Of a stretch of DNA of 64,000 nucleotides, positions 1 through 8,173 are shown piece after piece. Under the pieces are notes generated by a model that saw only the letters and a list, made by a program, of their open reading frames with translations, did no database searches and was not told where the DNA came from. The stretch's first letter is position 1, and the number at the start of each line of letters is the position of its first letter. Both the position numbers and the translations under genes were made by a program. Source of the DNA: KBS-96 sp964247975 (GTDB lineage Bacteria; Acidobacteriota; Terriglobia; Bryobacterales; Bryobacteraceae); NCBI GenBank assembly GCA_964247975.1, contig CAXTWH010000026.1:12157-76156 (forward strand). Direction: 5' to 3'.

Positions 1-95
1 GGTATTATTTTGATGATATCTCGATCAAACTGTGCAAGCTGAAAGCCGCGCTCCAGGTGGATGTTAAATTAGGTCGATTTCGGGTAATCGTAGAT

Positions 96-1154
96 TTACA
101 GATCGGCATCAACTGGGAAATTTTCTCCCAGGCTTTTCAGCTTTGCCGTTAAGGTAGTCCGCTTCAATTTCAAAATATCAGCAGCAATCTTTTTGTTTCC
201 CTTGGTGCGGCGCAAAGCCTGTTCCAGTAAGTCAAGTTCGATGCGCGCAATAACGGCTTCAAAATCCAGACCGCATTCCGGCAGTTTCACTAAGTTGTCT
301 TCTGTTAATTCAATAGGCGCTTCAACCGGTTCTTCCCGCAGCGGAAAGTCGGCAGGATGTAGTTCTGGACGATCCGCAGACAGAATTACGGCTACTTCCA
401 ACACATTTTGCAGTTCACGTATATTCCCCGGCCACGGATGATCCATCAACATACGCATCGCTTCGGAACTGACTCGCTTGGGGCAGAATCCTTCTCGCGC
501 GGTGATTTTCGCCAGAAAATGTTCAACCAGTTCGGGAATATCCGAGCTTCGCTCACGTAGCGGCGGCACGTGCAGCGGAACAACATGCAGCCGATAATAA
601 AGATCCTCGCGAAATCTACCCTGCTTTACCCGGCTGAGCAGATTCTGATTTGTGGCCGCCAGGACGCGCACATCTAGCTTCACTGTTTCCGCCGAACCGA
701 CTCTTTGCAGTTCCCGCTCCTGAAGAAAACGCAGCAGCTTGGCCTGAAGATCAACCGCCATTTCGCCGATTTCATCTAAAAATAGCGTTCCGCCGTCCGC
801 TTGTTCAAAGCGCCCGACACGGGCCGTTATGCTTCCAGGAAACGCACCGGCTACACTGCCGAACAGTTCCGCTTCCAGCAAATCTTTTGGTATGGCCGCG
901 CAATTAACGGCAATCCAAGGTTTTTCCGCTCGCGGGCTGGCGTTGTGGATGGCCTGCGCAATCACTTCTTTGCCGGTTCCTGTTTCTCCGCTAATGAGAA
1001 CCGTAGTCCGGCGGGCCGCGATTTTTTCAATCAAATCAATAATTTGTAAAAGGGGGACGCTGGAACCGATAATGGTGCGCCGCCACTGAGGAACATCGGG
1101 CGAATCTACGGTTTCTAGTTCATCAGTTGTCTCGACCTGCATACGCATCCCCAC
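96..1154 (-). CDS. AAA+ sigma-54-type transcriptional regulator lacking a canonical GAFTGA loop
   Basis: A 352-residue bacterial enhancer-binding-type protein. Visible in order: a short N-terminus with no receiver, PAS or GAF domain; an AAA+ domain with Walker A GETGTGKE (about residues 56-63), Walker B GGTLFLDEIGEM and the VRVLAATNQ and PPLRERSSDIP motifs; and a C-terminal Fis-type helix-turn-helix ending in LKRTTLTAKLK. The loop that contacts sigma-54, normally GAFTGA, reads GAFPGS here (residues 103-108). In the family the threonine is critical for sigma-54 engagement, so classical sigma-54 activation is doubtful. It may act with another sigma factor, as TyrR does. It is divergent from the amine oxidase gene at 1221, which is a possible target. 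Start at 1154 is tentative; an ATG three codons in is equally good. Confidence 0.9.
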   Translation of the reverse strand: MGMRMQVETTDELETVDSPDVPQWRRTIIGSSVPLLQIIDLIEKIAARRTTVLISGETGTGKEVIAQAIHNASPRAEKPWIAVNCAAIPKDLLEAELFGSVAGAFPGSITARVGRFEQADGGTLFLDEIGEMAVDLQAKLLRFLQERELQRVGSAETVKLDVRVLAATNQNLLSRVKQGRFREDLYYRLHVVPLHVPPLRERSSDIPELVEHFLAKITAREGFCPKRVSSEAMRMLMDHPWPGNIRELQNVLEVAVILSADRPELHPADFPLREEPVEAPIELTEDNLVKLPECGLDFEAVIARIELDLLEQALRRTKGNKKIAADILKLKRTTLTAKLKSLGENFPVDADL

Positions 1155-1220
1155 ATTGAATTCATCGGCTAAGCGCGGGAAAGTCTTAATTTTTCCTGCC
1201 GGTTTGGTAATTTGGGGTCA

Positions 1221-2537
1221 ATGCCGATGGATGTGGATGTGTGCGTGATCGGGGCCGGAGTGGCCGGGCTGTCGGCAGCCGGAATGCTCGCAGCACAGAA
1301 CTTAACTTCGGTGATTCTGGAAGCCCGGAACCGAACTGGCGGACGGGTGCTGACCGAATTCAACAGCGCGCATCCCGATCTTCCCATCGAATTGGGCGCG
1401 GAATTTATTCATGGGCAGCATCCGAGCCTCTACCGGTTTGCGGAAGAGAACGGGCTCGGCTTCTCTGAAGTCAACGGCACAACGTACCGCGATTCAGGCA
1501 ATGGTCTTCAGCCCGCTGCTGATAGTGACGAGGATGACAACGGCATTGAGCACACGCTAACCTCGCCCGAACTGGCGAAGAACGACCAGCCGTTTCAGAA
1601 TTATCTGGCGCGTTTATCAATCACTGACAGCGCCAAGAACTGGCTCACTTCTTACGTCGAAGGTTTCAATGCAGCCGACGCGCGCCGCATCAGCACGCAG
1701 GCGCTGCTGCATCAACAACACGCCGAAGACCAGATCGATGGCGGAAGGGCATGGCGGTTTAACAACGGCTACCAGGCTTTTGTCAAACTGCTCGAAAACC
1801 GGCTTACTCCAAAAACTCAGGTGTGCCTCCAGACTACTGCCAAACGCATTACCTGGAAAGCCGGACAAGCGCGGATTGAAGCAATCACGCCGGAGCAAAA
1901 AGCCTTGTTCATCCACGCCAAAGCCGTTGTTGTCACCGTGCCGCTCGGGGTGTTGAAAAATAAAAATCCTTTCTCGGCCATTTCGTTCCACCCTGAGCCC
2001 ATTTTATTGAAACCTCTCCACTTGTTGGAAATGGGAACCGCAGTTCGCTTGAACCTGGTTTTTCGAGAGCCGGTATGGGAATCTGCTGCGCCGAATGGCG
2101 GTTTCCTGTTGTCAAGCGAAAAACACTTTCCGGTTTGGTGGCCTCGTTATTCGCCGTCCGGCTGTTTACTGACCGCTTGGAGCGGCGGACCCAGAGCAGG
2201 GGCGCTGCCGGTTCAATCGCCGGAAGAATTATTGTCGCTTGCGCTGCAAACTTTGTCGCGTCTCCTTAAGAAAGAAGAATCCGATCTGCGTTCAAAACTG
2301 GAATTGGCGCATTACCACGATTGGCATTCCGATCCGTTCAGCCTTGGCGCTTACAGTTACGTAGGCGCGGGCGGGTTTGCTTTTTCGCAGCAGATTGCAG
2401 CGCCGGTGGAAAACACAATCTGGTTTGCCGGTGAAGCCGTTTCACCTCCAGGCTATTGGGGTACTGTGCATGGCGCAACCGAAAGCGGACGGAAAGCCGC
2501 CGAAGCAGTGGGACGCGCACTCGCCGGACTCGGTTAA
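1221..2537 (+). CDS. Flavin-containing amine oxidase (polyamine/monoamine oxidase-like)
   Basis: A protein of about 438 residues. It opens with a Rossmann FAD-binding motif (VIGAGVAGLSAAGML), followed by the ARNRTGGRV signature and the ELGAEFIHG segment typical of amine oxidases. The C-terminal FAD motif is IWFAGEAVSPPGYWGTVHGA. The family oxidises primary, secondary or polyamine substrates, making an aldehyde or imine and H2O2; the substrate here cannot be inferred. The ATG at 1221 is preferred because GGGG lies just upstream; a TTG at 1212 and an ATG at 1227 are alternatives. It runs in the same direction as ilvD 61 bases downstream and is divergent from the AAA+ regulator. No export signal is obvious, so it is probably cytoplasmic. 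Confidence 0.88.
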   Translation: MPMDVDVCVIGAGVAGLSAAGMLAAQNLTSVILEARNRTGGRVLTEFNSAHPDLPIELGAEFIHGQHPSLYRFAEENGLGFSEVNGTTYRDSGNGLQPAADSDEDDNGIEHTLTSPELAKNDQPFQNYLARLSITDSAKNWLTSYVEGFNAADARRISTQALLHQQHAEDQIDGGRAWRFNNGYQAFVKLLENRLTPKTQVCLQTTAKRITWKAGQARIEAITPEQKALFIHAKAVVVTVPLGVLKNKNPFSAISFHPEPILLKPLHLLEMGTAVRLNLVFREPVWESAAPNGGFLLSSEKHFPVWWPRYSPSGCLLTAWSGGPRAGALPVQSPEELLSLALQTLSRLLKKEESDLRSKLELAHYHDWHSDPFSLGAYSYVGAGGFAFSQQIAAPVENTIWFAGEAVSPPGYWGTVHGATESGRKAAEAVGRALAGLG

Positions 2538-2598
2538 ACCGCCCATCCAACTGCGCATTGAAAATAACGCCACGCCCTATACTCAAAGAAAACAATTT

Positions 2599-4278
2599 AT
2601 GTCGCAGTTGACGAACAAATATAGTTCCCGTATTACGCAGCCTCCTTCGCAGGGCGCTTCCCAAGCCATGCTTTACGCCACTGGCCTGCGCGAAGCCGAT
2701 ATGGATAAGCCGCAGGTGGGCATCAGCAGCGTGTGGTTCGAGGGGAATCCCTGCAACATGCATCTGCTGACTCTGGCCGACAAAGTAAAAGAAGGCATCA
2801 CGGCGGCTGGTTTGGTAGGGATGCGCTTCAACACTGTGGGCGTTAGCGATGCCATCTCGATGGGCACCGATGGAATGAGCTTTTCGCTGCAATCCCGCGA
2901 TCTGATCGCCGATTCCATTGAAACCCTGATGTCGGCGCAGTGGTACGACGCAAATATTTCCCTGCCCGGCTGCGATAAGAACATGCCGGGCTGCCTGATC
3001 GCTATGGGACGCTTGAATCGTCCCTCGCTGATGGTCTACGGCGGCACCATCCGCGCTGGCTCCTATCAGGATAAAAAGCTCGACATTGTTTCCGCTTTTC
3101 AGGTTTATGGCGAAGCCATCGAGGGCAAAATCTCCGAGCAGGATCGCCAGGGAGTGATTCGCCATGCCTGCCCCGGAGCAGGTGCTTGCGGTGGCATGTA
3201 CACCGCAAATACAATGGCTTCCGCGATTGAGGCTTTAGGCATGTCGCTGCCTTACAGTGCCTCCATTCCGGCGGAAGATCCACTCAAGCTCGACGAATGT
3301 TTTCGTGCGGGAGCAGCCATCAAAATCCTGCTTGAACTGGACCTGAAGCCGCGCGACATCATGACCCGCGAAGCATTTGAAAATGCGATGGTGCTGGTCA
3401 TGGCTTTAGGCGGCTCCACCAATGCTGTGCTGCATTTAATTGCAATGGCTCGCGCGGTGAATGTGCCATTAACGATCGAAGATTTTCAAAACACCAGCAA
3501 CCGTGTTCCCCTGCTGGCCGATTTCAAGCCGAGCGGAAAATATGTGATGGAAGATTTGCAAGGCGTTGGCGGTATTCCCGCTGTGATGAAAATGCTTTGG
3601 CAGGAAGGCTTCATTAACGGCGACTGCCGAACCGTAACCGGCAAAACCGTGCGCGAAAATCTGGAAGCTGTGCCAGGGCTAAAAAACGGGCAGCAGATTG
3701 TTCATTCCTTGTCGAACCCCATCAAATCCTCCGGCCACATCCAAATTTTAAAAGGCAATCTCGCTCCTGAAGGCGCAGTCGCCAAAATTACCGGCAAAGA
3801 AGGTTTGCGCTTTTCCGGTCCTGCGAAAGTATACGACTCCGAAGAAGACATGCTTCATGCGGTAGAGCGCAAGGAGATTCAGAAAGGCGATGTAATCGTA
3901 ATTCGCTACGAAGGGCCGAAAGGCGGACCCGGTATGCCGGAAATGCTGACTCCTACCTCCGTCATCATGGGCGCTGGTTTAGGCAAAGACGTGGCGCTGA
4001 TCACGGACGGACGCTTTTCCGGCGGCTCGCACGGTTTCATCGTCGGGCATACAACGCCCGAAGCGCAGGAAGGCGGTCCGATTGCCTTGGTGCGCAACGG
4101 AGACCGAATCACCATCGACGCTGAAGAAAACGAACTGTCCGTCAACTTGACGGAACAGGAACTCGCGTCGCGTCGCGCCAACTGGACCATGCCGCCGTAT
4201 AAAGCGGAGCGAGGTACGCTGGCAAAATACATTCGGCTGGTAAAAAACGCCAGCTTGGGCTGCGTCACCGATGAGTAA
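2599..4278 (+). CDS. ilvD: Dihydroxy-acid dehydratase
   Basis: Dihydroxy-acid dehydratase converts 2,3-dihydroxy-isovalerate and 2,3-dihydroxy-3-methylvalerate to the 2-keto acids in valine and isoleucine synthesis. Iron-sulfur ligand motifs are visible: the cysteine in EGNPCNMH, PGCDKNMPGCLIAMGR, and PGAGACGGMYTANTMA. The C-terminal GGPGMPEMLTPTS and TDGRFSGGSHGF motifs are characteristic. An open frame extends upstream to 2377, but that part overlaps the amine oxidase in another frame and looks non-coding. The ATG at 2599 gives 559 residues, the usual length, and the natural N-terminus (MSQLTNKYSS). No other branched-chain amino-acid genes are adjacent, so it is a single scattered biosynthetic gene. 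Confidence 0.96.
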   Translation: MSQLTNKYSSRITQPPSQGASQAMLYATGLREADMDKPQVGISSVWFEGNPCNMHLLTLADKVKEGITAAGLVGMRFNTVGVSDAISMGTDGMSFSLQSRDLIADSIETLMSAQWYDANISLPGCDKNMPGCLIAMGRLNRPSLMVYGGTIRAGSYQDKKLDIVSAFQVYGEAIEGKISEQDRQGVIRHACPGAGACGGMYTANTMASAIEALGMSLPYSASIPAEDPLKLDECFRAGAAIKILLELDLKPRDIMTREAFENAMVLVMALGGSTNAVLHLIAMARAVNVPLTIEDFQNTSNRVPLLADFKPSGKYVMEDLQGVGGIPAVMKMLWQEGFINGDCRTVTGKTVRENLEAVPGLKNGQQIVHSLSNPIKSSGHIQILKGNLAPEGAVAKITGKEGLRFSGPAKVYDSEEDMLHAVERKEIQKGDVIVIRYEGPKGGPGMPEMLTPTSVIMGAGLGKDVALITDGRFSGGSHGFIVGHTTPEAQEGGPIALVRNGDRITIDAEENELSVNLTEQELASRRANWTMPPYKAERGTLAKYIRLVKNASLGCVTDE

Positions 4279-4360
4279 ACCTGCTTAAAATCCCAGACAC
4301 TAAATTCCGCTGCTCCAAAATGTTACGATTCCGCGTCTAGCGCAAGAGGAGAATAAACAC

Positions 4361-4555
4361 TTGTCCCAATCAAAAAGCAACCTAGTATGGTGGTGCGCCG
4401 GTTTCATGGCCTGTGTGGCAGGTGTGCTGGTTTGGAGTGCCCGTTCATCAGCAACAAAGGCTTTGCGCGAAGCTCAGGAAAATGCTAATCATCCGCCCGT
4501 AGAAGAACTGGCATCAGAGCTTCAGGAAGCTTGGAGCGGCTACCACAACCCATAA
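4361..4555 (+). CDS. Small single-pass membrane protein of unknown function
   Basis: A 64-residue protein with one predicted N-terminal membrane helix (about residues 8-26, LVWWCAGFMACVAGVLVWSA) and a charged tail containing EELASELQEAWSGYHNP. It starts at TTG with a strong AGAGGAG ribosome-binding site about 7 bases upstream, which is the main support that it is real. It sits between ilvD and the convergent hemD. I do not recognise the family and assign no function. Confidence 0.6.
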   Translation: MSQSKSNLVWWCAGFMACVAGVLVWSARSSATKALREAQENANHPPVEELASELQEAWSGYHNP

Positions 4556-4571
4556 CGGCGGATTTGCTTAT

Positions 4572-5405
4572 TTAAAGATTCGCATTCTTTTTGGCGGCGA
4601 GCGCGGCTGCGGCCTCGTCGCCTGCCATTTTCACTAAAGCACCCATCTTCGGGGACGCGGGTACGATATCCGGCTTAATTCCATGTTCTTCTAAAGTTGC
4701 ATTCATCACCGGGCCAACAGAAGCAATCACTGTTTTGCTTCGCAGCGCGTTTAATACCTGGCTAGTCAATTTTTGCTCGGCGGCTACCGAAAGCAGATGA
4801 TCCAACTGAATGCTCGATGTAAATAACACCACATCCGCTTCACCTGTGGCCAATCGTTGAACTGCTTGCCTCAAAGGCTCTACATTCTCCGGCAGTTCCC
4901 ATTTGTACAACGCAAAAGTTTCCGCTTCAATGTTTAACCGGTGTAGAGCTTCCACGAACTCCTGGTTCGGTCGCCCGTATTCCTGAATCGCCAAGCGCCG
5001 CTCCGGTCTTGTCTTTAATGCTTCTATCACTTCACGCCAAGTGTTCGGTTCAGGAATGGTGATGTCGGGGATTATCCCCCACGAGCGCAACAGCGACGAA
5101 GGCTTCGGCCCACGCGCGAGTAGCTTCACCTTCCGTAAAGCCGCTTCGGCGCGCTCCACCGGAAAACGGCTCGCCACCGCATCGCGCCAAAAACCAAGCC
5201 CCACTCCGGTCATTAACACCAACATCTCGAACCGGCCCGCTTCCAGATCTTCCAACAGCCTGAACACATCGGTTTGGTCATCCAAAGCCCGCTCACGAAC
5301 AGAAGGAGCCACAAACGCTTCGCCGCCCTGCTTGCGAATCAACAGTTCAATCTCGTTGGCTCTCCGGCTTTCCAGGCTAAGAACTCGCAGACCGTCGAAT
5401 GGCAT
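4572..5405 (-). CDS. hemD: Uroporphyrinogen-III synthase
   Basis: A HEM4-fold protein of about 277 residues that cyclises hydroxymethylbilane to uroporphyrinogen III in tetrapyrrole synthesis. The family pattern is visible: the N-terminal GLRVLSLESRRANE, MTGVGLGFW in the first lobe, LLARGPKP between lobes, and the second-lobe VVLFTSSIQLDHLL and IASVGPVMNATLEEHG. The ATG at 5405 gives the natural family start (MPFDGLRVLS); an open frame continues to 5450. It is not clustered with other heme genes. The first bases of the toxin-remnant region lie just beyond its 5' end. Confidence 0.88.
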   Translation of the reverse strand: MPFDGLRVLSLESRRANEIELLIRKQGGEAFVAPSVRERALDDQTDVFRLLEDLEAGRFEMLVLMTGVGLGFWRDAVASRFPVERAEAALRKVKLLARGPKPSSLLRSWGIIPDITIPEPNTWREVIEALKTRPERRLAIQEYGRPNQEFVEALHRLNIEAETFALYKWELPENVEPLRQAVQRLATGEADVVLFTSSIQLDHLLSVAAEQKLTSQVLNALRSKTVIASVGPVMNATLEEHGIKPDIVPASPKMGALVKMAGDEAAAALAAKKNANL

Positions 5406-5519
5406 GATTTCATTTTGACAGGCGTAGGGTGTGGAGAACATGAAAGGCATAATAATGCGAATGCATCGAGCGTGTTGCTGGGCATATTATGTAATCCGAT
5501 ACTCTTGAGAGAGTACGTG

Positions 5520-5726
5520 ATGAGTGATATTGCCGGTTCAATCAGAAACCTAAATCCTACCGGCGGAACCATGACCCCTGTTAACTGCGCGATTGCAACT
5601 GATGCAACTTTGGCCGGCAGACCAGCTTCTGCTTTGCCCGGCGATACAACCTTGATTGGCGAACTGGAGCGGCACTTCGGCAGACAATTTGTGAAAATGC
5701 CAGATAAGCAAGCAATCATTTTTTGC
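5520..5726 (+). pseudogene. Fragment of a papain-fold (glutamine-deamidase-like, Tox-PL) toxin domain
   Basis: The frame from the ATG at 5520 reads MSDIAGSIRNLNPTGG, then PVNCAIATDATLAGRPASALPG and LIGELERHFGRQF. From memory this resembles the N-terminal half of papain-fold toxin domains of polymorphic toxin systems, in which the Cys of the NC-A-ATD segment is the nucleophile. Only about 60 residues fit; the part that should carry the catalytic His and Asp is absent, and the frame runs instead into an immunity-protein-like sequence read one frame over. I call it a deletion remnant. The family name is from pattern memory, so confidence is moderate; that it is broken is clearer. Confidence 0.5.
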
Positions 5727-5733
5727 GGATCTG

Positions 5734-5949
5734 GTGGTTGTGGACAAGCATACAATAGAAACCGATTTCGGGTGGGTGTTCTTCTGGAATTCAAGAAAAT
5801 ATCTGGAAACGGGCGAATTTCAGTATGCTTTGGCAGGGAATGCGCCTTTGATCGTTAACCGGCGGGATGGAGCGATTCACGAGACTTCAACGGCTGCACC
5901 AATTGAGGAGAGTATTAACCATTACCGGAGAACCCGTGCTTTGGCCTAA
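5734..5949 (+). pseudogene. Remnant of a YrhB/Imm35-family immunity protein
   Basis: The frame contains DKHTIETDFGWVFFWNSRKYLETGEF, then YALAGNAPLIVNRRDG and a C-terminal AAPIEESINHYRR, closely matching the core of YrhB/Imm35 immunity-type proteins (GWVFFY-S-YLETGD, LAGNAPIIVD, PIEEYI). The N-terminal helix and a sensible start are missing: a TGA lies in frame at 5692 and only a weak GTG at 5734 is available. Deleting one T from the T6 run at 5719-5724 would join the upstream frame (MPDKQAIIF) to this one. The gene is therefore either frameshifted or formed by a deletion that fused a toxin 5' part to an immunity-gene 3' part. In polymorphic toxin loci such immunity genes directly follow their toxin, which fits the neighbour at 5520. 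Confidence 0.65.
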
Positions 5950-6135
5950 TGAACCAAAGTGCATTAGGGTTAAGTGCGCGTTTGGATCGAAATTGGGACG
6001 AAGCGTCCGTTGCAACGAGCACTTCTGCACTCGTGCCGGTTCAGGTGCCTTTTCCAAAACTATCTGGATCATCAAGCGAAACGGCACTGCTTTCCCTGAA
6101 TAGCAATATCAAGCTTGCTTTATTATGCTCAAACC

Positions 6136-6382
6136 ATGCAGATCACCATTGAACTTCCAGACCAGTTAGCTCAACATCCCAATCCGGTCCGCGAAGCATG
6201 GAAGCTTTCGCCATCGAAGGATACCGCTCCGGTGCTCTTTCTGCTTACCAGATCCGTTTGCTTCTTAGTTTTAGACCCGCTACGAATTGGATGGGTTTTT
6301 GAAGAATCATGACGTTTGGGTACATGCTTACAGCGTGGAAGATCTGGAAAAAGATGCAGCAGGATTTGAACAACAGGCATGA
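6136..6382 (+). pseudogene. UPF0175-family antitoxin, inactivated by two frameshifts
   Basis: Three frames read in succession rebuild one UPF0175 protein. MQITIELPDQLAQ starts at the ATG at 6136. EAFAIEGYRSGALSAYQIR is in the frame of the ATG at 6198. FLKNHDVWVHAYSVEDLEKD, ending GFEQQA, is read after the T5 run at 6296-6300. Shifts are thus needed near 6190-6200 and at 6296-6300, and no single frame covers the gene. UPF0175 proteins are small antitoxin-type regulators normally paired with a DUF3368 PIN nuclease. Exactly that start follows, overlapping by ATGA at 6379. The gene is clearly decayed. Confidence 0.75.
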
Positions 6383-6450
6383 TTATTGTTGCTGATATGT
6401 CGCCATTAAACTATCTCGTGCCGATTGACCCCGAAGTTACCACCCTCTAA
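6379..6450 (+). pseudogene. Stub of a DUF3368 PIN-domain toxin
   Basis: The ATG at 6379 overlaps the stop of the UPF0175 remnant (ATGA), the usual arrangement for this toxin-antitoxin pair. The translation MIIVADMSPLNYLV matches the first strand of DUF3368 PIN toxins (MIIVADTSPLNYLV), including the catalytic aspartate. After 23 codons the frame ends at TAA and nothing resembling the rest of a roughly 150-residue PIN domain follows. The toxin is therefore truncated and inactive. Confidence 0.65.
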
Positions 6451-6646
6451 CTTCGTTCATCTCCGATATTGCCGGAACCCAGTTGAGACTTTTTACATGC
6501 AGAAATTTAGGAATGGAAGTATATAAAAGCTAGGGACTATCAGCTTAACAGCTTGTCTTGACAAACAACCTTAATCACACTGGGCTCTGCGTCTGCCCCA
6601 AAAAGAAGCCGTCAGCCACGCCCTTAGCAAAGTTAAAAAACAACTT

Positions 6647-6835
6647 TTGATAAATTATCTCAAACAGAACAGTTACAGCGTTGGCGACACAAGAATTTAC
6701 CTGTCCGAGATCCTAGAACGCGTCGAGCAAACCGGCGAAGAAGTCGTGCTCACCCGTCGAGGCAAGCCGGTCGCCAGAGTAGTTTCAGACCGGTTCGAAA
6801 GCGGGACGAAACAACTCGGGTCTGCTCGCGGTTGA
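6647..6835 (+). CDS. Truncated Phd/YefM-family antitoxin
   Basis: A 62-residue protein starting at TTG (6647). It has the Phd/YefM DNA-binding core: YSVGDTRIYLSEILERVEQ, then EEVVLTRRGKPVARVV. Phd proteins bind their operator with this N-terminal fold and neutralise a PIN or Doc toxin with a C-terminal tail. Here the frame stops right after LGSARG, where relatives continue with a toxin-binding segment, and no toxin follows before the OpgC gene at 6977. It may still bind DNA as an orphan, or be dead. The 196 bases before it (6451-6646) show no recognisable gene. Confidence 0.7.
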   Translation: MINYLKQNSYSVGDTRIYLSEILERVEQTGEEVVLTRRGKPVARVVSDRFESGTKQLGSARG

Positions 6836-6976
6836 ATCAAACAACTGTCCGAATGGGATAAGCCGATCACGTTCAGTAGTTGAACGGAAAGCGTCCACCA
6901 AACAGGCCGAGTCGGTTGCTTTTCTTGATTTGCTGCGTGGAACGCAAATTGCCAGTCATACTTGGAAGAGAATCAA

Positions 6977-8173
6977 ATGCCGCCATCAGTATCTACTCTG
7001 GGTACGCGAGAGCCGGAAGATAGCAAGCTTCCAAAGGAATCAAGGCCGAAGGCGCACGGCTCCTCACGACTGCCGGAGTTGGACGCGCTTCGGGGCCTTC
7101 TACTGATTTTAATGACTCTCACGCATCTTCCGACACACGCCAGCAACTACGCAAACCAGCCGCTCGGATTCGTTTCGGCAGCCGAAGGATTCATTTTTCT
7201 ATCGGCTCTGCTTACCGGCCGCGTCTTCGGACGGAGCGCGAAGGACTCGGGCTGGCCGGTAGTTTTTAAACGCTTGTGGATGCGGGCGCTTCAATTGTAT
7301 GGCTATCATCTTTTTCTGCTCGCTGTGGCGTTTACTGCCGTAGCCAGTGTTGCAGTTCATACGAAACGGCCTGCCCTGCAAGGACTCCTGGACTTCTATC
7401 TGGCGCACCGAACGTTAGCCATTGGCGCTTCTGTTCTATTGATCTACCGTCCGCCGCTGCTTGACATCTTGCCGATGTACATTATCTTCCTGCTGGAAAC
7501 GCCGCTGGCGTTGTACGTGGGGCAGCGATGGAGCTGGAAGCCGATTCTGGTTCCGAGCGCTTTGATCTGGCTTCTGGCGCAATTTGGTTTGCGCGCCGCG
7601 CTGCATGCGCACACAGTGCGTATCACCGGACTGCCAATCCCATTAAATGAAATGGGCGCTTTTGATTTGCTGGCATGGCAGTTTTTGTGGGCTGTTGGAT
7701 TATGGATCGGCGCGGGCGGCTTTCACCCTTTTATGAATTTCATCACATCGAAAAGGGTAGCCGGATGGGTGACGGTGTTAGCTTGCCTTTTCTTCCTGCT
7801 TCGTCACGCGGTTCCGCCCAGTCAACTTGATGCTGCTCCCTGGTCCATGCTTTTGAATAAATGGTCTCTGGGAGCGCTGCGGCTTTCCAACTTCGCTGTT
7901 TTAGCCCTTCTCTTCACAATAAGCCGTTCCTGGTTGACGCGTTGGATCGCGATTCCTCCTTTACTTTCGCTTGGGAAAGCTTCACTGGAAGTGTTTTGTG
8001 CTCAGCTATTATTTTGTTTCGGGGCGCTTTCCCTGGCCGGCGACGGTGCCGGTTTGTCTCCCACAAAACAGTGCGGCCTTATTGCCGTCGCCCTAGTAGG
8101 TCTTTACCTCGTCGCTCAGTTTTGTGAGTGGCGTAAACGGCCCGTTGTTCCTACGCCGGTATTTCAAACGTAA
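6977..8173 (+). CDS. OpgC-like multi-pass membrane acyltransferase
   Basis: A protein of about 398 residues with a hydrophilic N-terminus, then LPELDALRGLLLILMTLTHLP and around ten hydrophobic segments. The start LDALRG, the histidine following it, and the SAAEGFIFLSALLTGR segment match the OpgC family of the acyltransferase-3 superfamily. OpgC succinylates osmoregulated periplasmic glucans in proteobacteria; the acceptor here is unknown. The ATG at 6977 is chosen because GGAAGAG lies 6 bases upstream; a TTG at 6962 is in frame. It stands alone downstream of the antitoxin remnants. The 265 bases to the next gene show nothing recognisable. Confidence 0.85.
   Translation: MPPSVSTLGTREPEDSKLPKESRPKAHGSSRLPELDALRGLLLILMTLTHLPTHASNYANQPLGFVSAAEGFIFLSALLTGRVFGRSAKDSGWPVVFKRLWMRALQLYGYHLFLLAVAFTAVASVAVHTKRPALQGLLDFYLAHRTLAIGASVLLIYRPPLLDILPMYIIFLLETPLALYVGQRWSWKPILVPSALIWLLAQFGLRAALHAHTVRITGLPIPLNEMGAFDLLAWQFLWAVGLWIGAGGFHPFMNFITSKRVAGWVTVLACLFFLLRHAVPPSQLDAAPWSMLLNKWSLGALRLSNFAVLALLFTISRSWLTRWIAIPPLLSLGKASLEVFCAQLLFCFGALSLAGDGAGLSPTKQCGLIAVALVGLYLVAQFCEWRKRPVVPTPVFQT

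Noticed and set aside
2377..2598. N-terminal extension of ilvD
   Set aside because: It overlaps the amine oxidase in another frame, has no family similarity, and the ATG at 2599 gives the standard length.
2338..3165. A 275-codon open frame on the minus strand opposite ilvD
   Set aside because: It is antisense to a clear ilvD and the end of the amine oxidase, its protein has no recognisable motif, and it looks like a composition-driven shadow.
5949..6152. A 67-codon frame between the Imm35 remnant and the UPF0175 remnant
   Set aside because: Low-complexity serine-rich product, no ribosome-binding site and no family; it is probably degraded sequence.
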